A stretch of 64,000 bases of DNA, taken from assembly GCF_900177705.1 (NCBI RefSeq), contig NZ_FXBA01000005.1, forward strand, positions 1-64,000. The letters run 5' to 3'. The stretch is from Fibrobacter sp. UWB15. GTDB lineage: Bacteria > Fibrobacterota > Fibrobacteria > Fibrobacterales > Fibrobacteraceae. The position numbers were made by a program, and so were the translations under genes. Shown one piece after another: positions 25,137 to 33,835 of the stretch; within the stretch, counting starts at the first letter, position 1; the number at the start of each line of letters is the position of its first letter. The notes beneath the pieces were generated by a model. The model did no database searches. It had not been told where the DNA came from and saw only the letters and a list, made by a program, of their open reading frames with translations.

Positions 25137-26546
25137 TTAATATTCACCGGTGGCCTGAAGGAGGGCGTTGTAAGCCTGGTTCCAATTCACGATAGCTTGC
25201 ATGTAGCCAATCTTCGCTGTGCGAAGGTCGTTTTCTGCAGTGAGAAGGTTCAGCTGGGTTTCTCTTCCGAGTTTGTAACTGTCGTTGGTCAGGTCGTAAT
25301 TCTTTTGAGCCAGGTCGATTTGGCGCTTGGCAATTTCAATCTGGGAATTTGCGTCTTCGAGCGTGTTGGCGCAAGATTCAATCTGCACGCGGAAGCCGCG
25401 TTCGGCGGTTTCTTTCTTGATTTGGGTGCTACGCAAGTCGGACTTTGCCTGAACGACCGCTTCCTTGGTTTTCATGCCATTGAAGAGGTTCAGCTTGAGG
25501 TTCAAGGCGATGTACTTGTTGATGTTGTCGTCCCAATCCGGAGCATCCCACTGGTAGAAGTGGTTCTTGTTGTTGGTATACTTGAGGCCACCTACCAAAA
25601 CGAGTGTCGGTTTGTAGCCACCTTCTTCGATCGAAACGTTCTTTTGGAGCATTTCTTCGCTTGCTTCGAGCATCACCAGTTCCTTGCGGCGCTTTTTCAC
25701 ATTCGCCATGGAGGTGTCGGGATAGGTGTAACCCTGCAACGGATCGCGGAGGTCTCCCTGGAACTTGACGTCGGAATCCCATTCAAGGCCCATGGTGTTG
25801 AGAAGGGCGTTGCGAGCGAGAACGCGCTTCTTTTCGGTGCTGTTGATTTGGGAGGTCAGCTGGTCCATCTTGAGCTGTATGCGAATCAAGTCGAGTTCGG
25901 TCATCATGCCGCTCTTGAGACCCTGTTCCACGAAATTCAGGTTCTCCTGAAGCATGTCCTTGGACTGGTACAGGATAACGATTGATGAATCCAGGAAAAT
26001 GAGCTGGTCAAAGGCGTTTTCCACGTCGTAGCGGACGTTTGCCTTGGCGTTGTCCAGGTTTACTTCTTTCAAGTGCTTGTAAACCTTCGCAATTTCGATG
26101 CCGGTACCGACCTTGCCTTGGGCGTAAAGGATCTGGGTAGCGGTAAGGCCCACGCTGGACTGCCAGCGGTAACCTTGCTGGGACATGCCGTAAATCAGGC
26201 CGTCGATGGCGCCTGCGTTCACGTAGTCGTAAACAGAAGGGTCGCTACCATCCTCAGAAACCGTATTGTTCATTGCCTTGAATACGGGCTTTCTATCTTT
26301 GACATCGTCCAGGCCAAAAATACGGGTGACGGTGGCGTCAAGGTCAATTGACGGTAAGGCGTTGCCGTAGCCGGCATCGACCTGGGAATTTGCCGAAATG
26401 ACTTCTTCTTCGGCAGTTTTGACGTCCGAGGACTTTTCGAGGGCTATTTTGACGGCTTCTTCGCGCGTGTAGGTTGCAGCACCCGCCCATTGCGGGGCTG
26501 CGAGGCTCAATGCCATAGCCGATAATGCTGCTAAATGCCTGGGCAT
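25137..26546 (-). CDS. TolC-family outer membrane efflux protein
   Basis: A 469-residue outer-membrane factor. After the signal peptide (MPRHLAALSAMALSLAAPQWAGA) come the two OMF repeats with long helices (YTREEAVKIALEKSSDVKTAEEEV; NYDLTNDSYKLGRETQLNLLTAEND). It forms the outer-membrane channel of the pump. The ATG at 26546 is preferred to a start 33 bp upstream because an AGGAG ribosome site precedes it with normal spacing and the signal peptide begins there. It is the first gene of the efflux operon. Confidence 0.94.
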   Translation of the reverse strand: MPRHLAALSAMALSLAAPQWAGAATYTREEAVKIALEKSSDVKTAEEEVISANSQVDAGYGNALPSIDLDATVTRIFGLDDVKDRKPVFKAMNNTVSEDGSDPSVYDYVNAGAIDGLIYGMSQQGYRWQSSVGLTATQILYAQGKVGTGIEIAKVYKHLKEVNLDNAKANVRYDVENAFDQLIFLDSSIVILYQSKDMLQENLNFVEQGLKSGMMTELDLIRIQLKMDQLTSQINSTEKKRVLARNALLNTMGLEWDSDVKFQGDLRDPLQGYTYPDTSMANVKKRRKELVMLEASEEMLQKNVSIEEGGYKPTLVLVGGLKYTNNKNHFYQWDAPDWDDNINKYIALNLKLNLFNGMKTKEAVVQAKSDLRSTQIKKETAERGFRVQIESCANTLEDANSQIEIAKRQIDLAQKNYDLTNDSYKLGRETQLNLLTAENDLRTAKIGYMQAIVNWNQAYNALLQATGEY

Positions 26547-26665
26547 TTTTACTCCTATATACACTTTTTTGCGCTGCAAATGTAAAAAAATGTTGCGCTA
26601 TATAAAAGGGCGACAGGGGCTTTTAGGTGATGAATTGCATTTATTGCAGGACGAAATTACAAATT

Positions 26666-26697
26666 AAAAAGATGCCCGTTTGTGCAGGCATCTTTTT
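26666..26697 (-). terminator. Bidirectional terminator, dnaX-ybaB operon
   Basis: AAAAAGATGCC pairs with GGCATCTTTTT. It follows ybaB by 25 bp on the minus strand. Confidence 0.75.
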
Positions 26698-26721
26698 GAA
26701 AATAATGTGTCAATTCCGAAA

Positions 26722-27030
26722 TTACATCAGGCCGGGGATTTTCATGCCGCCGGTAATGCCGCTGATGCTTTCCTGGGTAGCGTCGTCCTTTTTCTTGACC
26801 GCGGCGTTGATAGCGGCCATGAGCAAGTCTTCGAGGGCTTCCACGTCGTCCTTGTCGACGGCATCGGGGTTAATCTTGATCATGGTCAGGACGCCCTTAC
26901 CGTTCATGGCGACTTTCACCATTCCGCCACCGGCTTCGGCTTCGAAACTCTGTGCCTTAAGATCGCTCTGTGCTTTCATCATCTTGCTTTGCATCTTCTG
27001 GAGATCGCGAAGCATTTTGCTCATATCCAT
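26722..27030 (-). CDS. ybaB: YbaB/EbfC nucleoid-associated protein
   Basis: A 102-residue YbaB/EbfC protein: N-terminal helices MDMSKMLRDLQKMQSKMMKAQSDL, then the beta core VKVAMNGKGVLTMIKINPDAVD and a C-terminal helix VEALEDLLMAAINAAVKK. Family members are small DNA-binding dimers. It lies directly after dnaX, the conserved dnaX-ybaB order; the third common member, recR, is not present. Confidence 0.93.
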   Translation of the reverse strand: MDMSKMLRDLQKMQSKMMKAQSDLKAQSFEAEAGGGMVKVAMNGKGVLTMIKINPDAVDKDDVEALEDLLMAAINAAVKKKDDATQESISGITGGMKIPGLM

Positions 27031-27073
27031 AGTATTTTCCTCGTTGTTTTAGCGGTAATATAGTAAAAAGGGC

Positions 27074-28831
27074 TTAGTTTTCGTCGCTGTCCACGTCGCA
27101 GCCTTCGGCCTGCTGTGGGGCCATGGAGCGGTTGCTCTTGTGGCTGTAGATCAGTTCGGCTTGGAAAAGTTCCTTGAGCTTTTGGAGCCCGGGTTCTTTT
27201 TCAAGATCCAGCTGGTAAGGCGACATTTGGGCCTGCTTGCGGATTTTAAGTTCCGATTCGTTGAAGGCGCGGGTTTTCAGGGTCAAAAACACCGGAGTCT
27301 GTAGCATGTCTTCGAGCATCTGCTTGATGCGTTCCATGTACTCGGGGTGATCTTCCATTTGCTTTACACCCCAGGCGTCGCTGGCGTTGTCGCCCAGGTA
27401 CGTAAGTGCGATGGGGAATGGGGTGGCCTTCAGGTCGCCGGTTTCGAGCACGGTGTCGTTGAGGGCTACCGAGAACGCAAAATCGCCGGAATCTGCGATT
27501 TTAGACTTGATGGAGCCCCAGGCGGAAGAAATCTCGTAGCGACTGTAAGCCTCGCCGTTGCTTGGGGCGGCAATGGAACTCTGCAAAGCCGCGAAGGGAT
27601 TTTCTTCGCGCTGCTGTAACGCCTTGGCTTCTTCCTCGGCGTCAATGTATTTCTGGACTTCAGTTACTTTTTTTTTTAACGCCTCTTCGGAGGCGCTTTT
27701 CGGGTCGTTGATGGCGGCAAGCGCTCGCCTCAAGTCGGTAAGCCTGTCGAGCCAAGCCATGCGGGCGAATGTGGTTTCTACCAGCAGGCGCGGGTTCGTG
27801 CTGTAGCGGAGTGTACCCTGCAGGTCAATCAAAAGTTTGCTGATGCGCAGAATGTCGCCGTTCTTGAGCTCTGGAACCACGCTCTTGTACTTGGTGTAAA
27901 GCTCTTCCGAAATGTTCAGGGCATCGGGAGTAAAGGCGTCGAGGCGGGCGTAAAGCAGGTTACGCAGGAACTTGCCGAATCCGTCCAGGAGCGGGGTGAA
28001 TTCGATGCCGCGTTTGCAGGCTTCGTCCACCATTTTGAAGCAACCCTTGAGGTCGTGGCCTTCGATAGCCGAAATCAGCGTAAAGAACAACTCTACCGGT
28101 GGAATGCCGAGGACGCTACGGACAGCGTCGGCGCTCATTTCGTTGCCGGTAAAGGCGTATGCCTGGTCGAAGTAGGTGAGGCCGTCGCGCATGGAACCGT
28201 CGGCTTTTTCGGCGAAAATGTCGAGGGCTTCGTCTGTGGCGTTGATGCCTTCCTGTTCGCAAATGTAGCGCAGGCGGCTACGGATTTGTTCAATCGTGAG
28301 TCGCTTGAAGTCGAAACGTTGTACGCGGCTAAGAATCGTCTGCGGGACCTTGTTGACTTCGGTGGTCGCGAAGATGAAAATCACATGTTCCGGCGGTTCT
28401 TCGAGCGTCTTGAGGAGCGCGTTGAAGGCACCTGTCGAAAGCATGTGGACTTCGTCGATAATGAAAATCTTGTATTTGCCGATGACAGGCGGGTATTGCA
28501 CGCGTTCAATCACGTCGCGGATGTTGTCGACGCCGGTATTGGAAGCGGCATCTATTTCGAACACGTCCATCGGGTTTCCGCCGGCAATGTCCTTGCAGCT
28601 TTCGCATTTTCCACAAGGGTGCAGCGGGTCTCCGCCTTTGCAGTTCAGCGTGCGGGCGAGGATACGGGCACTGGTGGTCTTACCGACACCGCGGGTTCCG
28701 GTAAACAGGAATGCATGGTGCAAGCGACCTCCTTCAATTGCGTTTTGAAGAGTCTTTGCGATATGTTCCTGACCGACCATGTCGGAAAAAGATTGCGGAC
28801 GCCACTTTCGGGCCATTGCTACGTATGCCAT
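27074..28831 (-). CDS. dnaX: DNA polymerase III subunits gamma/tau
   Basis: A 585-residue clamp-loader ATPase. Walker A is GTRGVGKTT, the zinc module is CGKCESCK preceded by CKGGDPLHPC, Walker B is IIDEVHML, and the SRC-type motif is SRVQRFDFK. The tau-specific C-terminal part continues to residue 585. At codons 385-388 (Leu-Lys-Lys-Lys) the mRNA contains ten consecutive A, with stops just after it in both other frames. This would give a gamma form of about 388-390 residues. A TATATT box ends seven bases before the ATG with no ribosome site. It is followed by ybaB. Confidence 0.95.
   Translation of the reverse strand: MAYVAMARKWRPQSFSDMVGQEHIAKTLQNAIEGGRLHHAFLFTGTRGVGKTTSARILARTLNCKGGDPLHPCGKCESCKDIAGGNPMDVFEIDAASNTGVDNIRDVIERVQYPPVIGKYKIFIIDEVHMLSTGAFNALLKTLEEPPEHVIFIFATTEVNKVPQTILSRVQRFDFKRLTIEQIRSRLRYICEQEGINATDEALDIFAEKADGSMRDGLTYFDQAYAFTGNEMSADAVRSVLGIPPVELFFTLISAIEGHDLKGCFKMVDEACKRGIEFTPLLDGFGKFLRNLLYARLDAFTPDALNISEELYTKYKSVVPELKNGDILRISKLLIDLQGTLRYSTNPRLLVETTFARMAWLDRLTDLRRALAAINDPKSASEEALKKKVTEVQKYIDAEEEAKALQQREENPFAALQSSIAAPSNGEAYSRYEISSAWGSIKSKIADSGDFAFSVALNDTVLETGDLKATPFPIALTYLGDNASDAWGVKQMEDHPEYMERIKQMLEDMLQTPVFLTLKTRAFNESELKIRKQAQMSPYQLDLEKEPGLQKLKELFQAELIYSHKSNRSMAPQQAEGCDVDSDEN
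27668..27677 (-). promoter_or_regulatory. A10 slippery run in dnaX
   Basis: Ten consecutive A on the coding strand span the end of codon 385 through codon 388. A nine-A transcript gives LKKK then TAA. An eleven-A transcript, or a -1 ribosomal shift, gives LKKKSN then TGA. The geometry matches the programmed slippage known for Thermus dnaX. Confidence 0.6.
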
Positions 28832-28838
28832 GCGCTTG

Positions 28839-28844
28839 AATATA
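28839..28844 (-). promoter_or_regulatory. -10 box of dnaX, predicted leaderless
   Basis: On the minus strand TATATT ends seven bases before the dnaX ATG at 28831. Confidence 0.55.
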
Positions 28845-28875
28845 GTAAATTTGTTTCATAACGACGAGGTAATTT

Positions 28876-29253
28876 ATGAATCCGAATTTGGCTCTTTTGA
28901 TTCTTTCTTGGCAGGTGGCTTGCCTTTTCCATGAAAACGAAACCGACAAACTCTTGGAAGGCTCCACTTCGGCGACCGAAGCCGAAAGCGATATGCTCGA
29001 TGCGATTCACGATGAACTGACCCCGGATGTTTCTTGGGACGATTTCAATAGCACTTACGCCAAGTTCAAGTCCGCCAAGGACCGTGCCACTGCCTGCGTA
29101 GAAGCAATCAAGAATGAGTCTGGCGAATTCAAAAGTAAGGTTCTTGAATCGATGCTCCGTGTAGCGAATGCTTCTAAAGAAGACGAAAACGAAAGCAACG
29201 TCAGCCCCGAAGAAATGGACTTTATCCAGCAGATTAGGGAAGCGCTGGAATAA
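28876..29253 (+). CDS. Uncharacterised acidic protein
   Basis: A 125-residue soluble, mostly helical, acidic protein with no family recognised. A short hydrophobic N-terminus (PNLALLILSWQVACLF) precedes charged helices. It has a good GACGAGG ribosome site before ATG, is divergent from dnaX, and is followed by a shared terminator at 29271. Codon use resembles its neighbours, so it is likely expressed. Confidence 0.65.
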   Translation: MNPNLALLILSWQVACLFHENETDKLLEGSTSATEAESDMLDAIHDELTPDVSWDDFNSTYAKFKSAKDRATACVEAIKNESGEFKSKVLESMLRVANASKEDENESNVSPEEMDFIQQIREALE

Positions 29254-29270
29254 AAAAACACCTGTAAAAA

Positions 29271-29303
29271 AAAGAAACCGCCGAGGATGCCTCAGCGGTT
29301 TTA
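29271..29303. terminator. Bidirectional terminator
   Basis: AACCGC-GAGG pairs with CCTC-GCGGTT with one mismatch. It is flanked by an A-run and a T-run, and serves the 28876 gene (+) and pheT (-). Confidence 0.75.
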
Positions 29304-29322
29304 ATCTTTATATAGGCGCAGT

Positions 29323-31758
29323 TTAGCGGAGTACGATGTCGCCGTTTGCGACGAGCTTGTCACGCAACTTGTTGTGGGCCTTGTTGACTTCGTCGTCGGT
29401 AAGGGTGCGGTCCATGGCCTGGTAGGTGAGGCTGTAGACCATGTTCTTCTTGCCGGCTTCGATCTTGTCGCCTTCGTAGATGCTCTTGAGGGTAATCTTC
29501 GCGAGGTTCTTCGGGTTCAGGCCCTTGATGCGGGCGAGAATCTGCTCGTGAGTCATGGTCTTGTCGACTTCGATGGAGATGTCGCGGCTAGAGGGCACCT
29601 GGCGGCTGAACGGTTCGAACACGATCTTCTTGTGGGTGGCGTGTTCCATCTTGTCCATGTCCAGCTCCATCACGTAGGTGGTGTAGCCGATTTCGAAGGC
29701 GGCCATGGCTGTCGGGTGGAGTTCGCCCATGGTACCGAGCACCACGCCATCGGCGAGGACTTCGACTTGCTTGCCCGGGTGCAAGAAGATTTCGGGCTTG
29801 GCAGGTACGCGGAATTCCACCACGAGGCCGACGCGCTTGAGGAAGCTCTGCACCAGGCCCTTGAAGGCTGCAAAGTCAATCTGGGCGGGCTTGTCGTTGA
29901 GCGGGTTCACGTCGAAGGCGCCTGCAACGGCGAGGGCGACGAGGTTCGATTCGTCGAAGCCCGGATCGCGCACGTCCTTGCGGTCGCGCTTGAACTGACC
30001 CTTGGCCACTTCGAACAGGCGAACGGAACCGGGGCGGTTCTTTTCGTTTTCGGCAACGCTCTTGAGAAGGTTGGGGAGGAGGCTGGTCGGAACCACGCCG
30101 AGTTCATCGGAAAGCGGGTTCAAAAGTGCTGCGGGCTTGCTGCGGCGATCGTCATTTTCGGCGCCGAACAGAGCTTCGGTGCGGGCCTTGCTGGTAAAGC
30201 GAAGGCTCAAGCATTCATGCAGGCCCATTGCAGAAAGCGTCTTGCGGATCTTACGGTTCAGGACTTCGATCGGCGGAAGTTCGTTCGGCTGCATCTTGAA
30301 GGAGGGCAGCGTGTACGGGATGTTGTCGAAACCGATGAGTCGGGCGACTTCTTCGATGAGGTCCACTTCGCGTTCGAGGTCGGGGCGGTAGCCCGGAATC
30401 TTGAAGGTGATGGATTCGGCATCCTTCTTCACGACTTCGAGGGCGATACCCGTGAGGTACTTTTCGATGTCAGCTGCGGCAATCTTCATGCCGATGACCT
30501 TTTCGGCGCGGGCAGTGCGGAGCGTGACTTCGTTGAGGGCCTTCTTGTGGTCGTCGCCCGTGTATTCGACGGTGCCCTTGAGAATGCGGCCACCGGCGAC
30601 TTCCTGAATCATGGCGCAGGCGTAGCGGCTGTATTCGTCCTGCGTGGTAAAGTCGATTTCGCGTTCGAAGCGGTAGCTGGAATCGGTCGAGATGCAGAGG
30701 CGCTTGGCCTGCTTGCGGACGATGGTCGGGTTGAACCAGGCGCTTTCGAGGAACACGTTCTTGGTGGTATCGACAATTTCGGATTCAACGCCGCCCATCA
30801 CGCCGGCTACGCAAGCCGGACGGTCGCCGTCGCAAATCACGAGGTCGTTTTCAACGAGTTCGTGAGCGGTGTGGTCGATGGTTTCGATTTTTTCGCCCTT
30901 CACGGCGCGGCGGACCTTGATCTTGTTGCCGTGCAACTGGTCCATGTCGAAGCTGTGGAGCGGCTGGCCCACGTCCATCAGAATGAAGTTCGTTATGTCG
31001 ACGACGTTGTTGATGCTGTTCATGCCTACAGCGTGCAAAAGCTTGGCGAGCCAAGCCGGAGACTTTTCAACTTTTACGTCTTTGATGACGCGTCCCACGT
31101 AGCGTGAACAACCGCAACCGGGAACCACTTCGAGGCTGATGGCAGAGCTTGCTGCTTCGGAGTCTTCCTTGAGTTCGTAGGCGAGGGGCTTGAGCGGGCG
31201 GTTGAACTTGGCGGCCAGTTCGCGGGCGACACCGCGGTGGCTTAATGCATCCGGGCGGTTCGGGGTCACGTTCAGTTCAAAGCAAACGTCATAGAGGCCG
31301 AGGCTTACAAACGGGGTGCCGGCCGGAATAGAATCGTCGAGAACCATGATGCCTGCGTGGTCGTCGCTGAGACCGATTTCGTCTTCGGCGCAAATCATAC
31401 CGAAGCTTTCGACACCACGAATCTTGGACTTCTTCATCTTGAGCATGGTGCCGTCGGGGAGCGGAAGTTCCGCTCCGATCGGGGCGAGCACCACGGTCTG
31501 GCCGGCGGCCACGTTCGGGGCACCGCAAACAACCTGGATGGTTTCTTTGCCGTTATTGACGGTCGTAATGTGCAAGTGGTCGCTATCCGGATGGGGTTCG
31601 CAGGTAAGAACCTTAGCCACAATCAGCTTTTCATAAACCTTGCCCGGTTCTTCGGTACCTTCGACTTCCAAGCCGATGGAGGTCAATGCCTTTGCAACTT
31701 CTTCCGCATTTTCCGGAAGATCCACATGACGTCTGAGCCAATTCAAAGAAACTTTCAT
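29323..31758 (-). CDS. pheT: Phenylalanine-tRNA ligase beta subunit
   Basis: An 811-residue PheT of full length: the N-terminal EMAP/tRNA-binding domain (VAKVLTCEPHPDSDHLHITTV), B3/B4 editing domain, B5 domain, the catalytic-like core and the C-terminal ferredoxin-fold anticodon domain (FEPFSRQVPSSRDISIEVD). It charges tRNA-Phe together with PheS. The alpha subunit gene, usually directly upstream, is not in the window. An AAGGAA ribosome site precedes the ATG. Confidence 0.96.
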   Translation of the reverse strand: MKVSLNWLRRHVDLPENAEEVAKALTSIGLEVEGTEEPGKVYEKLIVAKVLTCEPHPDSDHLHITTVNNGKETIQVVCGAPNVAAGQTVVLAPIGAELPLPDGTMLKMKKSKIRGVESFGMICAEDEIGLSDDHAGIMVLDDSIPAGTPFVSLGLYDVCFELNVTPNRPDALSHRGVARELAAKFNRPLKPLAYELKEDSEAASSAISLEVVPGCGCSRYVGRVIKDVKVEKSPAWLAKLLHAVGMNSINNVVDITNFILMDVGQPLHSFDMDQLHGNKIKVRRAVKGEKIETIDHTAHELVENDLVICDGDRPACVAGVMGGVESEIVDTTKNVFLESAWFNPTIVRKQAKRLCISTDSSYRFEREIDFTTQDEYSRYACAMIQEVAGGRILKGTVEYTGDDHKKALNEVTLRTARAEKVIGMKIAAADIEKYLTGIALEVVKKDAESITFKIPGYRPDLEREVDLIEEVARLIGFDNIPYTLPSFKMQPNELPPIEVLNRKIRKTLSAMGLHECLSLRFTSKARTEALFGAENDDRRSKPAALLNPLSDELGVVPTSLLPNLLKSVAENEKNRPGSVRLFEVAKGQFKRDRKDVRDPGFDESNLVALAVAGAFDVNPLNDKPAQIDFAAFKGLVQSFLKRVGLVVEFRVPAKPEIFLHPGKQVEVLADGVVLGTMGELHPTAMAAFEIGYTTYVMELDMDKMEHATHKKIVFEPFSRQVPSSRDISIEVDKTMTHEQILARIKGLNPKNLAKITLKSIYEGDKIEAGKKNMVYSLTYQAMDRTLTDDEVNKAHNKLRDKLVANGDIVLR

Positions 31759-31869
31759 CTTTATTCCTTTTTTGCACGGATCTTGCCGGGTGCTTCAAAA
31801 CGACCCGCGTGCAAAACACGTGCCTGCTTAAATTTCGCTGCTAAATTTAGAAAAAATCTAGTTTCCCGA

Positions 31870-32694
31870 TTATTCTTCTGGCAATTCGGGTGTCTTTTCT
31901 ACGGGTTCTGCCGACGGAGTTTCTTGTGCGGGCGCGTCGGAAAATTCTGGTGCGGCATAATCTTCTGGGTTGAAGATGGCTTCAAAGAAAATGATGGTAC
32001 TCATGCCAATGAGAGGAATAATCCACAATAAACCGATTCCCATAGTCAATACGCCAACCAAGCACCAGAGTATTGCTCGGCACGAAAAGCAAAGGTAATT
32101 GTAGTTGTATACAGAAACTTGACGATAGGTTTGTTTAATGAGTTCCATGGCACCGGTTGTATTGTCGGTGGACATTTTGTAAATAAGGCCCATCCAGGTG
32201 GGTAATAGCTTGTATGCGAGGCAGCAGAGAACTATGCAGATGACGCATGACAAAATGATGTAGGATCCGATATTGTTCTCAATGGGCTTGTACTTAAAAA
32301 GGAATTCGTAAATTTCAACTATAATAGATGAAATTGCTGACATTATAAAAGTGCCGATAAAAATAATCGTTGCATTTCGAGAGAAGTTTTTGAAACCGAC
32401 AAAAAGTTTTGCGAAAGAAGTTTGCCTATGCTTTAAGATGTCGTAGAGATAGGCATAGCAACCTACAGAAAAGAGGTATATGATGATGTTTTGGACAATG
32501 CTCAAAATAAAATTGGCAATGGCTTGAGGTGTAGAAGGTTCGTCGGAAGGGAATAGAAAAGCATAGAAAAAGTATATGACAACGGTAAATACAATTAAGG
32601 CGATGTAACCGAGAAGGGTTATTCCCGCCGTGTTAAGGCGAAATCCCTTAAGGGCTTTGCTGCCCATGTCGAATGCTGTGGCGCTGCTAATCAT
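31870..32694 (-). CDS. Multi-pass membrane protein of unknown function
   Basis: A 274-residue protein with about six hydrophobic segments (GITLLGYIALIVFTVVIYFFY; IANFILSIVQNIIIYLFSVG; TIIFIGTFIMSAISSIIVEIY; YIILSCVICIVLCCLAYKLL; ILWCLVGVLTMGIGLLWIIP) and an acidic Pro-rich C-terminal tail. Topology recalls DUF975/DUF4013-type bacterial membrane proteins, but no motif is decisive. The ATG at 32694 has a strong AAGGAGA ribosome site. An upstream in-frame extension overlapping the RluA gene is rejected. It lies 20 bp after the RluA gene and may be co-transcribed with it. Confidence 0.7.
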   Translation of the reverse strand: MISSATAFDMGSKALKGFRLNTAGITLLGYIALIVFTVVIYFFYAFLFPSDEPSTPQAIANFILSIVQNIIIYLFSVGCYAYLYDILKHRQTSFAKLFVGFKNFSRNATIIFIGTFIMSAISSIIVEIYEFLFKYKPIENNIGSYIILSCVICIVLCCLAYKLLPTWMGLIYKMSTDNTTGAMELIKQTYRQVSVYNYNYLCFSCRAILWCLVGVLTMGIGLLWIIPLIGMSTIIFFEAIFNPEDYAAPEFSDAPAQETPSAEPVEKTPELPEE

Positions 32695-32714
32695 ATGTTC
32701 TCCTTTTTTTGTGT

Positions 32715-33782
32715 TTAATGGTTTCGCTCGAAGCGCAAAGGCTTTAGCTGGTTGATGACCGATTGCAGTTCCTTGGGCAGCGGACAATCAAAGACCTTCT
32801 TGTCGCCTTGCCATGTGAATTCCAGTCGGCAGCTGTGCAGGAACAATCGGTTGAGCCCGAGCGTCTTTTTGACTTCGCGGTTGAGGGCGAAGTCGCCGTA
32901 GCGGGTGTCGCCGAGGAGCGGATGCCCGATGCTTGCAAAATGCGCGCGAATTTGGTGCATGCGGCCTGTTTCAAGCTTGATTTTTACTAGGTCGTAGCCT
33001 TCGTAATGCTGCTTGACGCGGTAGTGGGTGATTGCCTTCTGGGCGTCCTTGCCGGTTTCGCCGACCTTCATTTTGCTACCCTTGGCGGCGTCAGTGCGGG
33101 TGAGCGATTCGCTGATGGTCCCCTTGTCTTTTTTGAGGTTCCCTTTTACAAGGGCGAAGTAGAACTTGTCGACTTCGTGTTCGCGAATCATGCGCGTAAA
33201 GTCGCGGAGCGTGTCGCCGTGGAGGGCGGCGATGATCATGCCCGAGGTTTCCTGGTCGAGTCGGTGGGCTATTGTCGGCTTGAAGTCGAGCCCTTCGCGG
33301 CGGCCCCATTCCCAAAGATATTCTACGAGGCTCTCGCCGGGGCGAGTGCCGGAGCCCGGCTGGCTTGCAAGGCCCGAGGGCTTGTTGACAATAACGTAGT
33401 CTTCGGTTTGTATAATGAGGTCAAGTTCCTTGGCGCCCCAGCCAGACTGCTTTTCGGCGGGGGAGGCTGACTTGCCCCAGGTAGACTTGGCTTTCGCGAA
33501 ACCGGCATTCGATTTCTCGCTTTCGGTTTGATTAGCGGGGAACTGGATGACGTTAGTTGCGCCTTGGGAGTCTGCATCGACGCTCTTGAAATTCTCGTAG
33601 ATGCAGACGGTGTCGCCTTCTTGCAACATCTGATTTGCCTTGCCTACGACTCCATTCACGCGGACTTTCTTTTTGCGAATGACGGCGAAAAATACCGACA
33701 GCGATTCGTCGGGGAATGCCTTGCGCAAAAAACGGTCGAGGCGCATGTTGGCAAAGTTGCGGTCAATGACTCGGGTAATCAT
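32715..33782 (-). CDS. RluA-family pseudouridine synthase (RluC/D-like)
   Basis: A 355-residue enzyme with an N-terminal S4 RNA-binding domain (MRLDRFLRKAF...VRVNG) and a catalytic domain with the family motif HRLDQETSGMIIAA (catalytic Asp) and GRMHQIRAHFASIGHPLLGD. It isomerises uridine in 23S rRNA; the precise site is not predictable. Between the domains an atypical linker of about 60 residues is rich in Ser/Lys/Ala. The promoter region contains a CTAC-type minisatellite (33786-33828) that begins only four bases before the ATG. Confidence 0.9.
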   Translation of the reverse strand: MITRVIDRNFANMRLDRFLRKAFPDESLSVFFAVIRKKKVRVNGVVGKANQMLQEGDTVCIYENFKSVDADSQGATNVIQFPANQTESEKSNAGFAKAKSTWGKSASPAEKQSGWGAKELDLIIQTEDYVIVNKPSGLASQPGSGTRPGESLVEYLWEWGRREGLDFKPTIAHRLDQETSGMIIAALHGDTLRDFTRMIREHEVDKFYFALVKGNLKKDKGTISESLTRTDAAKGSKMKVGETGKDAQKAITHYRVKQHYEGYDLVKIKLETGRMHQIRAHFASIGHPLLGDTRYGDFALNREVKKTLGLNRLFLHSCRLEFTWQGDKKVFDCPLPKELQSVINQLKPLRFERNH

Positions 33783-33785
33783 AGG

Positions 33786-33828
33786 CAGTAGTCGGTAGGA
33801 AGTTAAAAGTAGACAGTGATTAGAGGTT
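33786..33828 (-). repeat. CTAC-type minisatellite upstream of the RluA gene
   Basis: On the minus strand this reads as pyrimidine-rich CTAATCACTGTCTACTTTTAAC and CTTCCTACCGACTACTG-type units, in the same orientation relative to the gene as the arrays at 10324, 19396 and 51306. Confidence 0.6.
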
Positions 33829-33835
33829 AAGATTC

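Noticed and set aside
29374-31107. 577-codon plus-strand frame opposite pheT
   Set aside because: An antisense shadow of pheT with no recognisable domain.
32695-32787. N-terminal extension of the 31870 membrane protein
   Set aside because: It overlaps the RluA gene end and lacks a ribosome site; AAGGAGA marks the start at 32694.
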